Shown here: piece by piece, positions 18,737 through 29,134 of the stretch
How the letters are laid out: the number at the start of each line of letters is the position of its first letter
Numbering within the stretch: position 1 is the stretch's first letter
NCBI RefSeq assembly: GCF_003863355.1
Contig: NZ_QQWG01000011.1
Span: forward strand, 1-64,000
Direction of reading: 5' to 3'
Length of the DNA: 64,000 bases
Origin: Ancylomarina euxina
GTDB taxonomy: Bacteria > Bacteroidota > Bacteroidia > Bacteroidales > Marinifilaceae
Position numbers and translations under genes: made by a program
The notes under the pieces: model-generated
Databases searched by the model: none
Seen by the model: the letters and a program-made list of their open reading frames with translations, nothing else
Told to the model about the DNA's origin: nothing

Positions 18737-21700
18737 TTGAAACGAATTCTGTTCTTTTGCTTTTTTCTTATTCTGTGCACAGCCAGCTATGCTCAGAAGA
18801 CAAGCAATATCAGAATCCGACAGATTGACATCTCAAAAGATAGCATTCAGCTCGATTCTCTACTGATATTACCCACAACAATAAAACTATGGGTCACTAA
18901 TGAATTATTGGATAGTACCTATTATCAACTAAACCTAGCTAAAGGCATCTTTATTCCCAAAGAGAAATTAAAAGCTAAAGGATCTCAAGCCAAAATCACA
19001 TATCGGGTTTTCAATTACAAAACAGCTCAGGTACTTTACAAACATCATCCCAATGAAATCAATCAGCCTGATGTGATCCGAAACAAACACTATTCTCTAG
19101 CTCAAAATCATAGAAATCAAAAAAATGAGTTCAAATCCCAACTCAACAAACAAGGCAGTTATACCCGAGGTTTATCCTTGGGAAACAATCAGGATGTAGT
19201 GAGTAATTCGAACTTGAATCTGCAATTATCTGGCAAGCTTAGCGATCATGTCAATATACTTGCCGCCATTACTGATGACAACATTCCTATTCAGCCCGAT
19301 GGCAATACACAGCAAATACAGGATTTTGATCGCATTTTTATTAAGCTATTCAACGAAAAGCATGAACTGACCTTGGGTGATTATCAAATAGAGAACGCTA
19401 CTAAATCTCACTTTTTAAGGTTCAGAAAGAAGGTTCAGGGAGGGCAATATCAAGGTCTCGTTTCGGATGGGAAGAAAACTAAAATTCATACGCAAATAAG
19501 TACTTCCATTGCCAAAGGAAAATTCAACAGGATGGAGATTCAAGGCCTTGAAGGCAATCAGGGTCCATACAGATTATTTGGAACAAACAACGAAACTTAT
19601 ATTATTATCCTTGCTGGATCAGAGAAGATTTACAAAGATGGAAAACTACTAAGCCGTGGTGAAAGTCAAGATTATAGTATCAATTACAATACCGCAGAGC
19701 TGAGCTTCAATACCAATCAACCTATCAATCGAAACTCCAGAATTATTGCTGAGTTTGAATACTCCGAGGAAAATTACTCAAGATATTTAATTTATAATAG
19801 CACCGAAATAAACAGCGAAAATGCCAGCTTCCATTTCAATTTCTATAACGAACAGGATAATAAAAACAACACCATCAGCCAGAACTTAAACGATGATCAA
19901 AAACTCTTACTAAGTCAGTTAGGTGATAATCTGCAAGCTGCCATTACACCTCAAATTCAAACTGTCGAATTCACAAATGAACTGGTGTTATATAAAAAGG
20001 TTATCCATCAAATTGATGGGCTAGATTATGAAACCTATGCCTACTCGACCCAAGCGGAAGAAGCGATTTACCAAATTCGCTTTTCGTATGTGGGTGACAA
20101 AAAAGGAAATTATAGGCAAATTGAATCCTCGGCAAATGGCCGGGTTTATGAATGGGTGGCTCCGATCAATTCGATTCCTCAAGGTGACTTCTCCATTAAC
20201 TCACAACTGGTCGCTCCTGAAAAACATCAGATGATGAGCTTCGGTGGTCAATTTGAACATTCGGAGCACGCCAATAGTCAATTTGAACTCGCTTTAAGCA
20301 ATAAGGATCTCAACACTTTCTCTTCCAAGGATGATAAAAACAATAAGGCAATAGCCTTTATGTTCGAAAGCCATAGAAAAACCTTTTTAAAAGATACAAA
20401 CCAGCTATTTAATACTTCTATCGTTTATAATTATCTGAGTAATAACTTCGAAAACGTTGAGAAATTCAGATCTCCCGAGTTCAATAGAGATTGGAATATT
20501 CAGGAGCAAACAAGCAAGAGTCAGGAACATTTTGTAGAGCTTAAAAATACATATCAAAATAAAGTCAGCAACTTTACTTACGAAATTGCTGCCCTAAATC
20601 AGTCATCGCGATTTAAGGGCTTACGACAGAATGCCATCGCACAATATCACAAAAATAGATTTGAGTTAAATTGGAGTGCAAGCTTATTAACAAGTAATCA
20701 AAATGATACAGAAACCAAGTTTTTCAGAAATAATATGGCTGCCCTTTATAAGCTAAAAGCGATCAATATAGGTTTAGTACAGTATAGTGAAAACAATCAA
20801 TGGAAAGAAAAAACCAATCAAAATTTACTAATTAATAGCTTTGCTAATAAAACCTACAAGGTCTACATAAAAAGCCGTGAAACCAATCAAAATCAATTTG
20901 AAACCTTTTATCAGTATCGTAAGGATTTATTGCCTTGGGAAGGCAAAATGAGCTCCCAAAGTGAGTCCGAAGATATTGGTTTTATTCTTTGGTTAAAAAA
21001 GAACAAGAAAAACCAATTAAAACTGAGCAGTAACTATCGAAAGCTTCGGATTCTGAATCAGGAAATCAGCAATGAAAAACCTGAAGAAAACTTTCTTGGA
21101 AAACTAGAGCACCGATCAAGAATTCTAAAAGGGATACTTAGAACATCCACCTATTATGAATTGGGTTCTGGGCTGGAGGCTGATCGGATCTACTCGTACT
21201 TTGAAGTCAATGCAGGACAAGGCGTTTACAAATGGACCGATTACAATAATAATGAAATCAAGGAGATCAATGAATTTGAAATCGCCAGCTTTAAGGACGA
21301 AGCCAATTATATTCGAATCTCAAACATCACAACCAACTATCGAAAAGTTTATACCAGCGAGTACCGTCAAAGCCTAAACATCCAACTGAAGTCTCTTAAG
21401 GGGAACTCCAGGCTTTCAAAGTTCGCCTCAGCAATAAGCAACCGCTTTTCTTATAGAATCGCTAAGAAGAGTACAGATAATGATTTCAACCTTTATGGCA
21501 ATCCTTTCTCTTCGACACAAAGCAATGCCAATATCATCTATCGAACTTCCTCTCTACAAAATACCTTTTCGTTTCATCCGAAAAAGTCGAAGGTGACTTA
21601 TGACTATATCTATTTGGATAATGAAAGTAAACTTCTCTTAAATAATGGTTTTGAAAAAAGTCAACTAAGTCAAAATGGCTTACGACTGATTTGGAAAAAA

Positions 21701-22180
21701 CAGGATTGGCAAATTAGTAATCGATTTGATCAAGGAAATAAAAAACGGGGCAGCGAAGTTTATTCCAGCAAAGATTATAAGTTGAACTATCTTAAAAATC
21801 TATTAAAACTCAAATATCAAGTCGGACGGGATTTTCAGCTAGGATTCGAATACCTCTTCAAGAATAAAGAAAACAGGTTGAATATTGAAAAGTTAGAATC
21901 TCATGACTTAGGATTGGAAGCTCAGCTTTCACTAGGGAAAAAGAAAAATTTGAATGCCTCGGTACATTACCTTATCCTAACTTATAATAGCGATAGTAAT
22001 AGTTCGATTGCCTACGAAATGCTCGAAGGCTTTTTACCTGGTAATAATATGACATGGCACCTAAATTATCAGCAGCAACTATCGAAGACATTTCAAATGA
22101 ATATCAACTACAGAGGAAGGCAAGCCGAGGGAAATACAGCAATTCATGTGGGAAGTGTGGAATTAAGAGCCTATTTCTAA
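18737..22180 (+). CDS. Large outer-membrane beta-barrel-like protein of unknown function
   Basis: 1147 aa; signal peptide MKRILFFCFFLILCTASYAQ; GSYTRGLSLGNNQDVVSNSNLNLQLSGKLSDHVNILAAITDDNIPIQPDGNTQQIQDFDRIFIKL; many aromatic beta-strand repeats to the C-terminus. Confidence 0.75.
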   Translation: MKRILFFCFFLILCTASYAQKTSNIRIRQIDISKDSIQLDSLLILPTTIKLWVTNELLDSTYYQLNLAKGIFIPKEKLKAKGSQAKITYRVFNYKTAQVLYKHHPNEINQPDVIRNKHYSLAQNHRNQKNEFKSQLNKQGSYTRGLSLGNNQDVVSNSNLNLQLSGKLSDHVNILAAITDDNIPIQPDGNTQQIQDFDRIFIKLFNEKHELTLGDYQIENATKSHFLRFRKKVQGGQYQGLVSDGKKTKIHTQISTSIAKGKFNRMEIQGLEGNQGPYRLFGTNNETYIIILAGSEKIYKDGKLLSRGESQDYSINYNTAELSFNTNQPINRNSRIIAEFEYSEENYSRYLIYNSTEINSENASFHFNFYNEQDNKNNTISQNLNDDQKLLLSQLGDNLQAAITPQIQTVEFTNELVLYKKVIHQIDGLDYETYAYSTQAEEAIYQIRFSYVGDKKGNYRQIESSANGRVYEWVAPINSIPQGDFSINSQLVAPEKHQMMSFGGQFEHSEHANSQFELALSNKDLNTFSSKDDKNNKAIAFMFESHRKTFLKDTNQLFNTSIVYNYLSNNFENVEKFRSPEFNRDWNIQEQTSKSQEHFVELKNTYQNKVSNFTYEIAALNQSSRFKGLRQNAIAQYHKNRFELNWSASLLTSNQNDTETKFFRNNMAALYKLKAINIGLVQYSENNQWKEKTNQNLLINSFANKTYKVYIKSRETNQNQFETFYQYRKDLLPWEGKMSSQSESEDIGFILWLKKNKKNQLKLSSNYRKLRILNQEISNEKPEENFLGKLEHRSRILKGILRTSTYYELGSGLEADRIYSYFEVNAGQGVYKWTDYNNNEIKEINEFEIASFKDEANYIRISNITTNYRKVYTSEYRQSLNIQLKSLKGNSRLSKFASAISNRFSYRIAKKSTDNDFNLYGNPFSSTQSNANIIYRTSSLQNTFSFHPKKSKVTYDYIYLDNESKLLLNNGFEKSQLSQNGLRLIWKKQDWQISNRFDQGNKKRGSEVYSSKDYKLNYLKNLLKLKYQVGRDFQLGFEYLFKNKENRLNIEKLESHDLGLEAQLSLGKKKNLNASVHYLILTYNSDSNSSIAYEMLEGFLPGNNMTWHLNYQQQLSKTFQMNINYRGRQAEGNTAIHVGSVELRAYF

Positions 22181-22364
22181 AAAAAAATCAAAGAGGCTAA
22201 TATTCATTCTTTAACTTATTACTTCTTGCTAACAAAACTTCAACACAATGATTTATTGCACGATGAGAATTCGTTTGAATAAATCACCCTCACGTCCTCT
22301 ACCTTTCAAGCCACAAAGAGCAGACAGAGATTATCGCCATTCTATAAAAAATACTTGAATTACC

Positions 22365-22394
22365 TTGCATTAGTTTAAAAAGGGCGTATCTTTG
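22365..22394 (+). promoter_or_regulatory. Promoter of the initiator-tRNA cluster
   Basis: TTG (22365-22367), 19 nt, TATCTTTG (22387-22394; TAnnTTTG). Confidence 0.7.
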
Positions 22395-22432
22395 CAATCG
22401 CAAATAAGAAAGATACCAATCTAAAGATATAT

Positions 22433-22505
<73 letters not shown>

Positions 22506-22558
22506 CTTAGAAATTCAACGGAATTTCTTTTATCGACGAAAACATACTGAAAATATAT

Positions 22559-22631
<73 letters not shown>

Positions 22632-22688
22632 CACAGAGAATCCTTTCGAGGATTCGTTTTCGTCGATTTCAACTTATTAAAAATATAT

Positions 22689-22761
<73 letters not shown>

Positions 22762-24151
22762 CTTAGAGAAGCTCTTAACGAAAGTTAGGAGCTTTTTTTT
22801 ATGCCCTAAATTCTACAAATAAGTTTCAACTAAAATATCCTTCGGATCATATCCGCCTAAGGCGGACAAGTTCGAATCCGATCCCCGCTACTTAGAGAAG
22901 CTCTTAACGAAAGTTAGGAGCTTTTTTTATGCCCTAAATTCTACAAATAAGTTTCAACTAAAATACCCTTTGGATCATATCCGCCTAAGGCGGACAAGTT
23001 CGAATCCGATCCCCGCTACTTAGAGAAGCTCTTAACGAAAGTTAGGAGCTTTTTTTATGCCCTAAATTCTACAAATAAGTTTCAACTAAAATACCCTTTG
23101 GATCATATCCGCCTAAGGCGGACAAGTTCGAATCTGATCCCCGCTACTTAGAGAAGCTCTTAACGAAAGTTAGGAGCTTTTTTTTATGCCCTAAATTCTA
23201 CAAATAAGTTTCAACTAAAATACCCTTTGGATCATATCCGCCTAAGGCGGACAAGTTCGAATCCGATCCCCGCTACTCTAGAGAAGCTCTTAACGAAAGT
23301 TAGGAGCTTTTTTTATGCCCTAAATTCTACAAATAAGTTTCAACTAAAATACCCTTTGGATCATATCCGCCTAAGGCAGACAATAATTCAAGCCTAGCCT
23401 TCATCACTCCTGAAGTTTATTAAAACATAATTCGCAGCTTTTTTGTATCTTGATTTCTGCTATGTACACTGTTTACATTCTATACTCAAACAAATTTGAT
23501 AAGATTTACATCGGGTGTACTTCAAATCTTGATGCTCGATTTAAATCTCATAATGAATTTGGCATAAAAGGCTGGACAATTAAATTCCGTCCTTGGGAGA
23601 TTGTTCATACCCAAGAATTCGATTCAAAAAGAGAAGCTTTAGATCGGGAGAAACAACTCAAAGGTGGAAAAGGAAGGAAGTGGATCCGAAATGAAATTAT
23701 TGCAAAACACTAATTAGGGATCATATCCGCCTAAGGCGGACAAGTTCGAATCCGATCCCCGCTACTTAGAGAAGCTCTTAACGAAAGTTAGGAGCTTTTT
23801 TTTATGCCCTAAATTCTACAAATAAGTTTCAACTAAAATATCCTTCGGATCATATCCGCCTAAGGCGGACAAGTTCGAGTCTGATCCCCGCTACTTAGAG
23901 AAGCTCTTAACGAAAGTTAGGAGCTTTTTTTTATGCCCTAAATTCTACAAATAAGTTTCAACTAAAATATCCTTCGGATCATATCCGCCTAAGGCGGACA
24001 AGTTCGAATCCGATCCCCGCTACTCGAGAGAAGCTCTTAACGAAAGTTAGGAGCTTTTTTTATGCCCTAAATTCTACAAATAAGTTTCAACTAAAATACC
24101 CTTTGGATCATATCCGCCTAAGGCGGACAAGTTCGAGTCTGATCCCCGCTA
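22762..24151 (+). repeat. Tandem array of ~128-129-bp tRNA-3'-end-derived units, interrupted by a GIY-YIG cassette
   Basis: Unit: cttagagaagctcttaacgaaagttaggagcttttttt-atgccctaaattctacaaataagtttcaactaaaatac-cctttggatcatATCCGCCTAAGGCGGAcaagttcgaatccgatccccgcta. Unit ends at 22890, 23018, 23146, 23275, (interrupted), 23764, 23893, 24022 and 24151. Confidence 0.95.
23450..23713 (+). CDS. Small GIY-YIG nuclease-superfamily protein
   Basis: MYTVYILYSNKFDKIYIGCTSNLDARFKSHNEFGIKGWTIKFRPWEIVHTQEFDSKREALDREKQLKGGKGRKWI. Likely true start is ATG at 23462. Embedded in the repeat array. Confidence 0.9.
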   Translation: MISAMYTVYILYSNKFDKIYIGCTSNLDARFKSHNEFGIKGWTIKFRPWEIVHTQEFDSKREALDREKQLKGGKGRKWIRNEIIAKH

Positions 24152-24254
24152 CTTAGAAAAGCTATTTGTTTACATTCAATATTTACTTTAACTTGAGTAA
24201 AGCGAATCGCTGCCAACAAGTAGTTGTCTAAATATTCATTCTAAATAATATCCC

Positions 24255-25277
24255 ATGAAAAAATTTATTCTACTTCTTTTTTTACTGATCCCTTTTTTAG
24301 GAAAATCTCAAGACATTGAGCAATTTCTTCTATCTGGAACCGAAGATGCTTCAAAACTTACCGAAAACTACGTAAACCCAGTTGCCAAAGGCTTTATGTA
24401 TGGACTTAATAATGGTTGGTATACTACCGCAAGAACTCATAAGAAATTTGGTTTCGACATCACCTTGGTTGCTAACCTAGCACAAGTTCCAGGGAAAGAT
24501 GAGATCTTTAACTTTGTTGCTTCTGATTACAAGAACCTAAGCCTGCAAAGTGGACCGAGTAAAATCCAAACCCTGTTTGGAGGTGAAAACACCACTGTAC
24601 TTCAAGCTAAAATTGAAACTGATGGTGGTTCTTTTGATCTTGCGAATTTTAATATGCCTGATGGTATAGGTGACGATTTACCAATAAAAGCAGTCCCTTC
24701 TGCAACCCTTCAGGTAGGCATCGGAATCCCAGTAATCGACGCAGATCTAAAAATAAGATATCTACCCAAACTTGGAACTTCAGATCTGGAAACTGGCATG
24801 TTTGGAATAGGAATTCAAAAAAGCTTTAGTAAGTTATTGAAGATAGATAAAACGCCTTTTGATGTTTCTGCCCTGCTTGCATTTACAAACCTAAATGCTG
24901 AATATGATATTCAAGGAGATTCAGAATTTAACGGCTCTGGACAAAAATTGGAATTCTCAACCAACGCCTATACTATTCAGGCCATTGCCTCTGTAAATTT
25001 AAAACTAATCGAATTTTATGGCGCCCTTGGATACAATACGGCTAAAATGGATGTGAATATAAAAGGAACTTACGAATTAGAATATACAGAGGTCAATTCT
25101 GGATTGACAGTTGTTTCTGAAACATTAATTGATCCTGTATCTGTTGAATTTGATGCCAGTGGTGTAAGAGCAACAGTTGGAACTCGTTTAAATCTGGGCT
25201 TCTTTAAAATATTTGCCGATTATACTATGCAGGAATACAATACAATAACTGGAGGTATTGCTTTTAGTTTTAGATAA
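24255..25277 (+). CDS. DUF6588-like secreted or outer-membrane protein
   Basis: 340 aa; signal peptide; DIEQFLLSGTEDASKLTENYVNPVAKGFMYGLNNGWYTTARTHKKFGFDITL. Confidence 0.75.
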   Translation: MKKFILLLFLLIPFLGKSQDIEQFLLSGTEDASKLTENYVNPVAKGFMYGLNNGWYTTARTHKKFGFDITLVANLAQVPGKDEIFNFVASDYKNLSLQSGPSKIQTLFGGENTTVLQAKIETDGGSFDLANFNMPDGIGDDLPIKAVPSATLQVGIGIPVIDADLKIRYLPKLGTSDLETGMFGIGIQKSFSKLLKIDKTPFDVSALLAFTNLNAEYDIQGDSEFNGSGQKLEFSTNAYTIQAIASVNLKLIEFYGALGYNTAKMDVNIKGTYELEYTEVNSGLTVVSETLIDPVSVEFDASGVRATVGTRLNLGFFKIFADYTMQEYNTITGGIAFSFR

Positions 25278-25449
25278 AATCCAATTTGAGATAAAATAAA
25301 GAGAGTGCCCTTAAAGGTCATTCTCTTTATTTTGGGCTCCAATTTTTCATCTTTAAAACAAGATTACGATTAAAAATCTCAATATTAAATATGGCTAGAG
25401 ATAAAAAGCAAAAAGCAGCTACACCAAGTGTAACTGCTTTTATTGGGGG

Positions 25450-25523
25450 TGGGCCCACATGGGCTTGAACCATGGACCCCCTGATTATGAGTCAGGTGCT
25501 CTAACCAGCTGAGCTATAGGCCC
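25450..25523 (-). tRNA. tRNA with CAT anticodon (probably Ile2; elongator Met not excluded)
   Basis: GGGCCTATAGCTCAGCTGGTTAGAGCACCTGACTCATAATCAGGGGGTCCATGGTTCAAGCCCATGTGGGCCCA; cloverleaf with CAT. Confidence 0.88.
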
Positions 25524-25621
25524 GTCGAAAACAAGACGGTAAAAGTATTTTATTACCTTTGTTTTGCGACTGCAATGTTACATATTTGCATTGAATAATT
25601 CAAAAATTTTAAGAAAAAAAT

Positions 25622-26254
25622 ATGCCTAATTTTTCATCAATTCCAAATATAGTCTTCGATCTAGGTGGTGTCCTACTAAATATTAAGCCCGAAAATTCTG
25701 TTAATCAGTTTAAAGCGATAGGTTTGAATGACACTGATCGCATCCAACATGAATATCGAGAAAATGGTTTATTCGATCGTCTTGAAAAAGGCGAGGTGAG
25801 TCCTGAAGATTTCCGAAGCGAGATTCGTCAATATATCAATGCAGAGGTTAGCGACCAACAAATTGATCAAGCTTGGAATGCCATGTTGCTTGATTTCCCA
25901 TACGAGAGACTTCTTTTGTTGCAGGAGCTAAAAAAAACACATAAGATTTTTTTACTAAGCAACACCAATAGCATCCATTGGGAATGCTATACCAAATTGA
26001 TAAAAGAAAGCCACGGAGTTGAATTATCCGATTGTTTTGAGAAGGACTATTATTCTCACAATATGGGCTTACGCAAGCCTGACACAAGTATCTATAATGA
26101 ACTTTTAAGAGCCGAAAAGCTGAAAGCTGAGGAAACCTTACTTATAGATGATATGTACTCTAATGTGGAGGCTGCTCGCTCTGTAGGTATGATTGCTCAC
26201 CATCTCGATCTGGAAAATGGGGAAAGTGTTCTGGATCTATTTGCCAAGAATTAG
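25622..26254 (+). CDS. HAD-superfamily hydrolase
   Basis: NIVFDLGGVLLNI...LLLQELKKTHKIFLLSNTN...GLRKPDTSIYNELL...ETLLIDDMYSNVEAARSVGM. Confidence 0.92.
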   Translation: MPNFSSIPNIVFDLGGVLLNIKPENSVNQFKAIGLNDTDRIQHEYRENGLFDRLEKGEVSPEDFRSEIRQYINAEVSDQQIDQAWNAMLLDFPYERLLLLQELKKTHKIFLLSNTNSIHWECYTKLIKESHGVELSDCFEKDYYSHNMGLRKPDTSIYNELLRAEKLKAEETLLIDDMYSNVEAARSVGMIAHHLDLENGESVLDLFAKN

Positions 26255-26261
26255 ATTGAAC

Positions 26262-27047
26262 TTATTCTTTGATAAATTCTCCAATGGTATTATCGTAATT
26301 TACGTAGTATTTACCTGGAATTAAGTCATCGAATCGGACTTCATTTCCAAAACCATTGTAAATAAGATTACCAAACAAATCAAAGATCTCAAACTGAGTC
26401 GGAGCTGAAAATATCAGCTTCGATGTCACTTTTTTATTCACCAATGTGACTGGTTTAATTCTCGACTTGTATTGAATTGTATCCGAATAGTTGTCCTTCT
26501 CGGTATAATCAACCTGGTGAATTCGAAACATATTATCACCAGAATGAATGGGTACTTTTATCCTATAATGATTGACTCCATCAGTACCAACTCCTCTCAA
26601 TTGCCCTACAGTAACCCATTTGTTCCATCGGTATTGCTGAATACTAAAAGGAAGAGATCCCGTCTCATTTGAACACTTCCAATTCAGGAATTGATCTTTA
26701 TCGATAGATGCCTTTTTCATTTCGAAAGAACTCACAGCCTGTATGGCCTCCATATTAATAATAGACGGCGTTATTGAATCTTTATATCGTATACAGAAGT
26801 GTAAATCTTCACCAAGTTTAAAACCCATATGTGCCAAGTCAATTTCAAAGGCACTCGACTCCATATTCTCAGTATATTCCTTATCGTTGATAGAAATAGA
26901 TTCGATGGTAAAACGACCCTCAATTTTTGCAAAAGGATTCATAACATAGACATTCGCCCCTGTAAAAACCCCTTTTATATTGAGTTCTTGAGATGAAGCT
27001 ATGCTAGATATAAATAGACAAAAAACAAATAGTAATCTAAAATTCAT
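26262..27047 (-). CDS. Secreted hypothetical protein with a T9SS sorting-domain-like C-terminus
   Basis: Signal peptide; C-terminus KLIFSAPTQFEIFDLFGNLIYNGFGNEVRFDDLIPGKYYVNYDNTIGEFIKE resembles type A sorting domains. Confidence 0.55.
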   Translation of the reverse strand: MNFRLLFVFCLFISSIASSQELNIKGVFTGANVYVMNPFAKIEGRFTIESISINDKEYTENMESSAFEIDLAHMGFKLGEDLHFCIRYKDSITPSIINMEAIQAVSSFEMKKASIDKDQFLNWKCSNETGSLPFSIQQYRWNKWVTVGQLRGVGTDGVNHYRIKVPIHSGDNMFRIHQVDYTEKDNYSDTIQYKSRIKPVTLVNKKVTSKLIFSAPTQFEIFDLFGNLIYNGFGNEVRFDDLIPGKYYVNYDNTIGEFIKE

Positions 27048-27178
27048 ATTCTTTAGTCCTTTTTTTTCAGAATGGGTCCAATTGTCAATATGCGCGTTTA
27101 AAATGGCTCTTAAAAATCAATTCAAGATAAGAAATTTAGATAAATGAATAGCCTTTTGAGATACTAATTAACATATTT

Positions 27179-29134
27179 TTACTTAGCATCTTTCCAATCG
27201 CCATTCTCTTTAATGATTTGAATCAATTCATCAATCGCATCCTCACTCAAAATATTCTTCTTTATCAGCTCCCTCGATTTGTATAATGACACTCTTCCAG
27301 CCCCTGCACCGACGTAGCCGTAATCTACATCTCCCATTTCTCCCGGTCCATTCACAATACAACCCATTACACCTATTTTAAGGTGAGATAAGTGTGCAAA
27401 TTTTTTCTTTACCTCAGCAACCACATCTTGCAGCTTAAACAGGGTGCGGCCACATCCTGGGCATGAAATAAACTCTGTTTTAGATGTACGAACCCGAGCT
27501 GCCTGCAAAATACCGAAAGCACTTGCATTCAAATCCTCACGAGAGATATTTCCCGTATTGTTTAGACAAATACCATTCCCTAATCCATCTATGAACAAAG
27601 AACCCAAATCGCAAGCCGATTTCAACTGCAGATCTTCCAACTCATTTTCATTGAATAGTCGATGGAAAACCACTGGTGTCTTACAATTGAACTGAATTAA
27701 CTTAAAAACGAAAGCACGTTGCTCTGCAAAAGCATTTTGATGCTTCGATTGGCAAATGATTACGGCTTTAGGATTAGCTTTTAGTTTATTAATAAAATCA
27801 TCAGTAAGGTCAGAAAACTCGCAATTAACAAAATGAATATCAGATGAAAAAGAGCTCAAATCATCGTGCATGAAAACCTCAGATGAGAATAAGGGCTGAG
27901 CTAGCTCAGAATACTGAAAAGCATCTTCCCAACATTCCTGATCAACAATTAAACCCAATTCTTTTGGAAAATCACGAATCGCAGGATCAAAGCCATTCAA
28001 GTACATATAATTTGCCGCTAAATCACCCTTCTCCCACTCAAAAGTATCGACATTCATCTTATAACCTGCTTGCTCAGGGAAATCACTGCTAAAATGCCTC
28101 TCTAAACTAAAGTCTGAAATAACAATGGTTTGTTTTCGCCCTCCAATATTATTGACTTCTAGTGTTGATCGTTTATAAAAATCACAAAGGTTGATACCGC
28201 TATATGCAGGCGATTGAATTAGGCCATGATTCTCCTTCTCGAGAATATAATCCACCATTTTTTGGCCAACTGGCGATTCAATCTCTGGGTCTTCAGTCAA
28301 TGAAATTCGAATGGTATCACCTAAACCATCGTTGAGCAAAGCACCCGTTCCAACAGCCGATTTAATTCGACCATCTTCTCCTTCGCCAGCCTCAGTTACC
28401 CCCAAATGTAAAGGAAAGTAAAGTTCTTCCTTATTCATTTCACTCACAAGCAAGCGAACGGTTTTCACCATCATCACGGTGTTGCTTGATTTAATGGAAA
28501 TCGCAACATTACTAAACCTCTCATCTTTACAAATACGAAGAAATTCAAGTGTCGCCTCAACCATCCCGCGTGGCGTATCACCATAACGACTCATTATTCG
28601 ATCTGAGAGTGAACCATGATTGGTTCCAATGCGAATAGCCGTCTTATTCTCTTTACAAATATTAATCAAAGGAATAAACTTGGCATGAATCTTATTTAAG
28701 CCCTCTTGATACATTTCTTCAGAGTATTCTGTCCCCTTCAAATCGGCTTTTTTGTCAACAAAGTTACCTGGGTTTACACGAATTTTATCCACATATTGAG
28801 CTGCAATAGTCGCTGCTTCAGGGTTAAAATGAATATCGGCAACCAAAGGTGTTTGATAGCCTTTCTCCAACAAACCCGCTTTGATATGTTTTAAGTTTTC
28901 AGCCTCTCTGGTTCCCTGTGTGGTCAATCGTACATATTCCGCACCCGACTCTATCATTCTGATAGCTTGCTCAACACTTGCCTGAACATTATTCGTGTCG
29001 GTATTAGTCATCGACTGCACACGGATAGGATGCAGAGCTCCTAGCGGTGTCTTTCCAATTTTGGTTTCGGAAGATAAACGTCGGGAATAATTAAATAAAT
29101 CCTTGCAGAATGTATTGAGTTTCGAAATTGTCAT
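27179..29134 (-). CDS. ispG: 4-hydroxy-3-methylbut-2-enyl-diphosphate synthase (long Bacteroidota form)
   Basis: GALHPIRVQSMTNTDTNNVQASVEQ...FISCPGCGRTLFKLQDVV...IGVMGCIVNGPGEMGDVDYGYVGAGAG. Confidence 0.95.
   Translation of the reverse strand: MTISKLNTFCKDLFNYSRRLSSETKIGKTPLGALHPIRVQSMTNTDTNNVQASVEQAIRMIESGAEYVRLTTQGTREAENLKHIKAGLLEKGYQTPLVADIHFNPEAATIAAQYVDKIRVNPGNFVDKKADLKGTEYSEEMYQEGLNKIHAKFIPLINICKENKTAIRIGTNHGSLSDRIMSRYGDTPRGMVEATLEFLRICKDERFSNVAISIKSSNTVMMVKTVRLLVSEMNKEELYFPLHLGVTEAGEGEDGRIKSAVGTGALLNDGLGDTIRISLTEDPEIESPVGQKMVDYILEKENHGLIQSPAYSGINLCDFYKRSTLEVNNIGGRKQTIVISDFSLERHFSSDFPEQAGYKMNVDTFEWEKGDLAANYMYLNGFDPAIRDFPKELGLIVDQECWEDAFQYSELAQPLFSSEVFMHDDLSSFSSDIHFVNCEFSDLTDDFINKLKANPKAVIICQSKHQNAFAEQRAFVFKLIQFNCKTPVVFHRLFNENELEDLQLKSACDLGSLFIDGLGNGICLNNTGNISREDLNASAFGILQAARVRTSKTEFISCPGCGRTLFKLQDVVAEVKKKFAHLSHLKIGVMGCIVNGPGEMGDVDYGYVGAGAGRVSLYKSRELIKKNILSEDAIDELIQIIKENGDWKDAK

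Noticed and set aside
22762-24151. CRISPR array
   Set aside because: Units are ~129 bp and near-identical throughout, with no unique spacers and no cas genes; it is a tRNA-derived tandem repeat.
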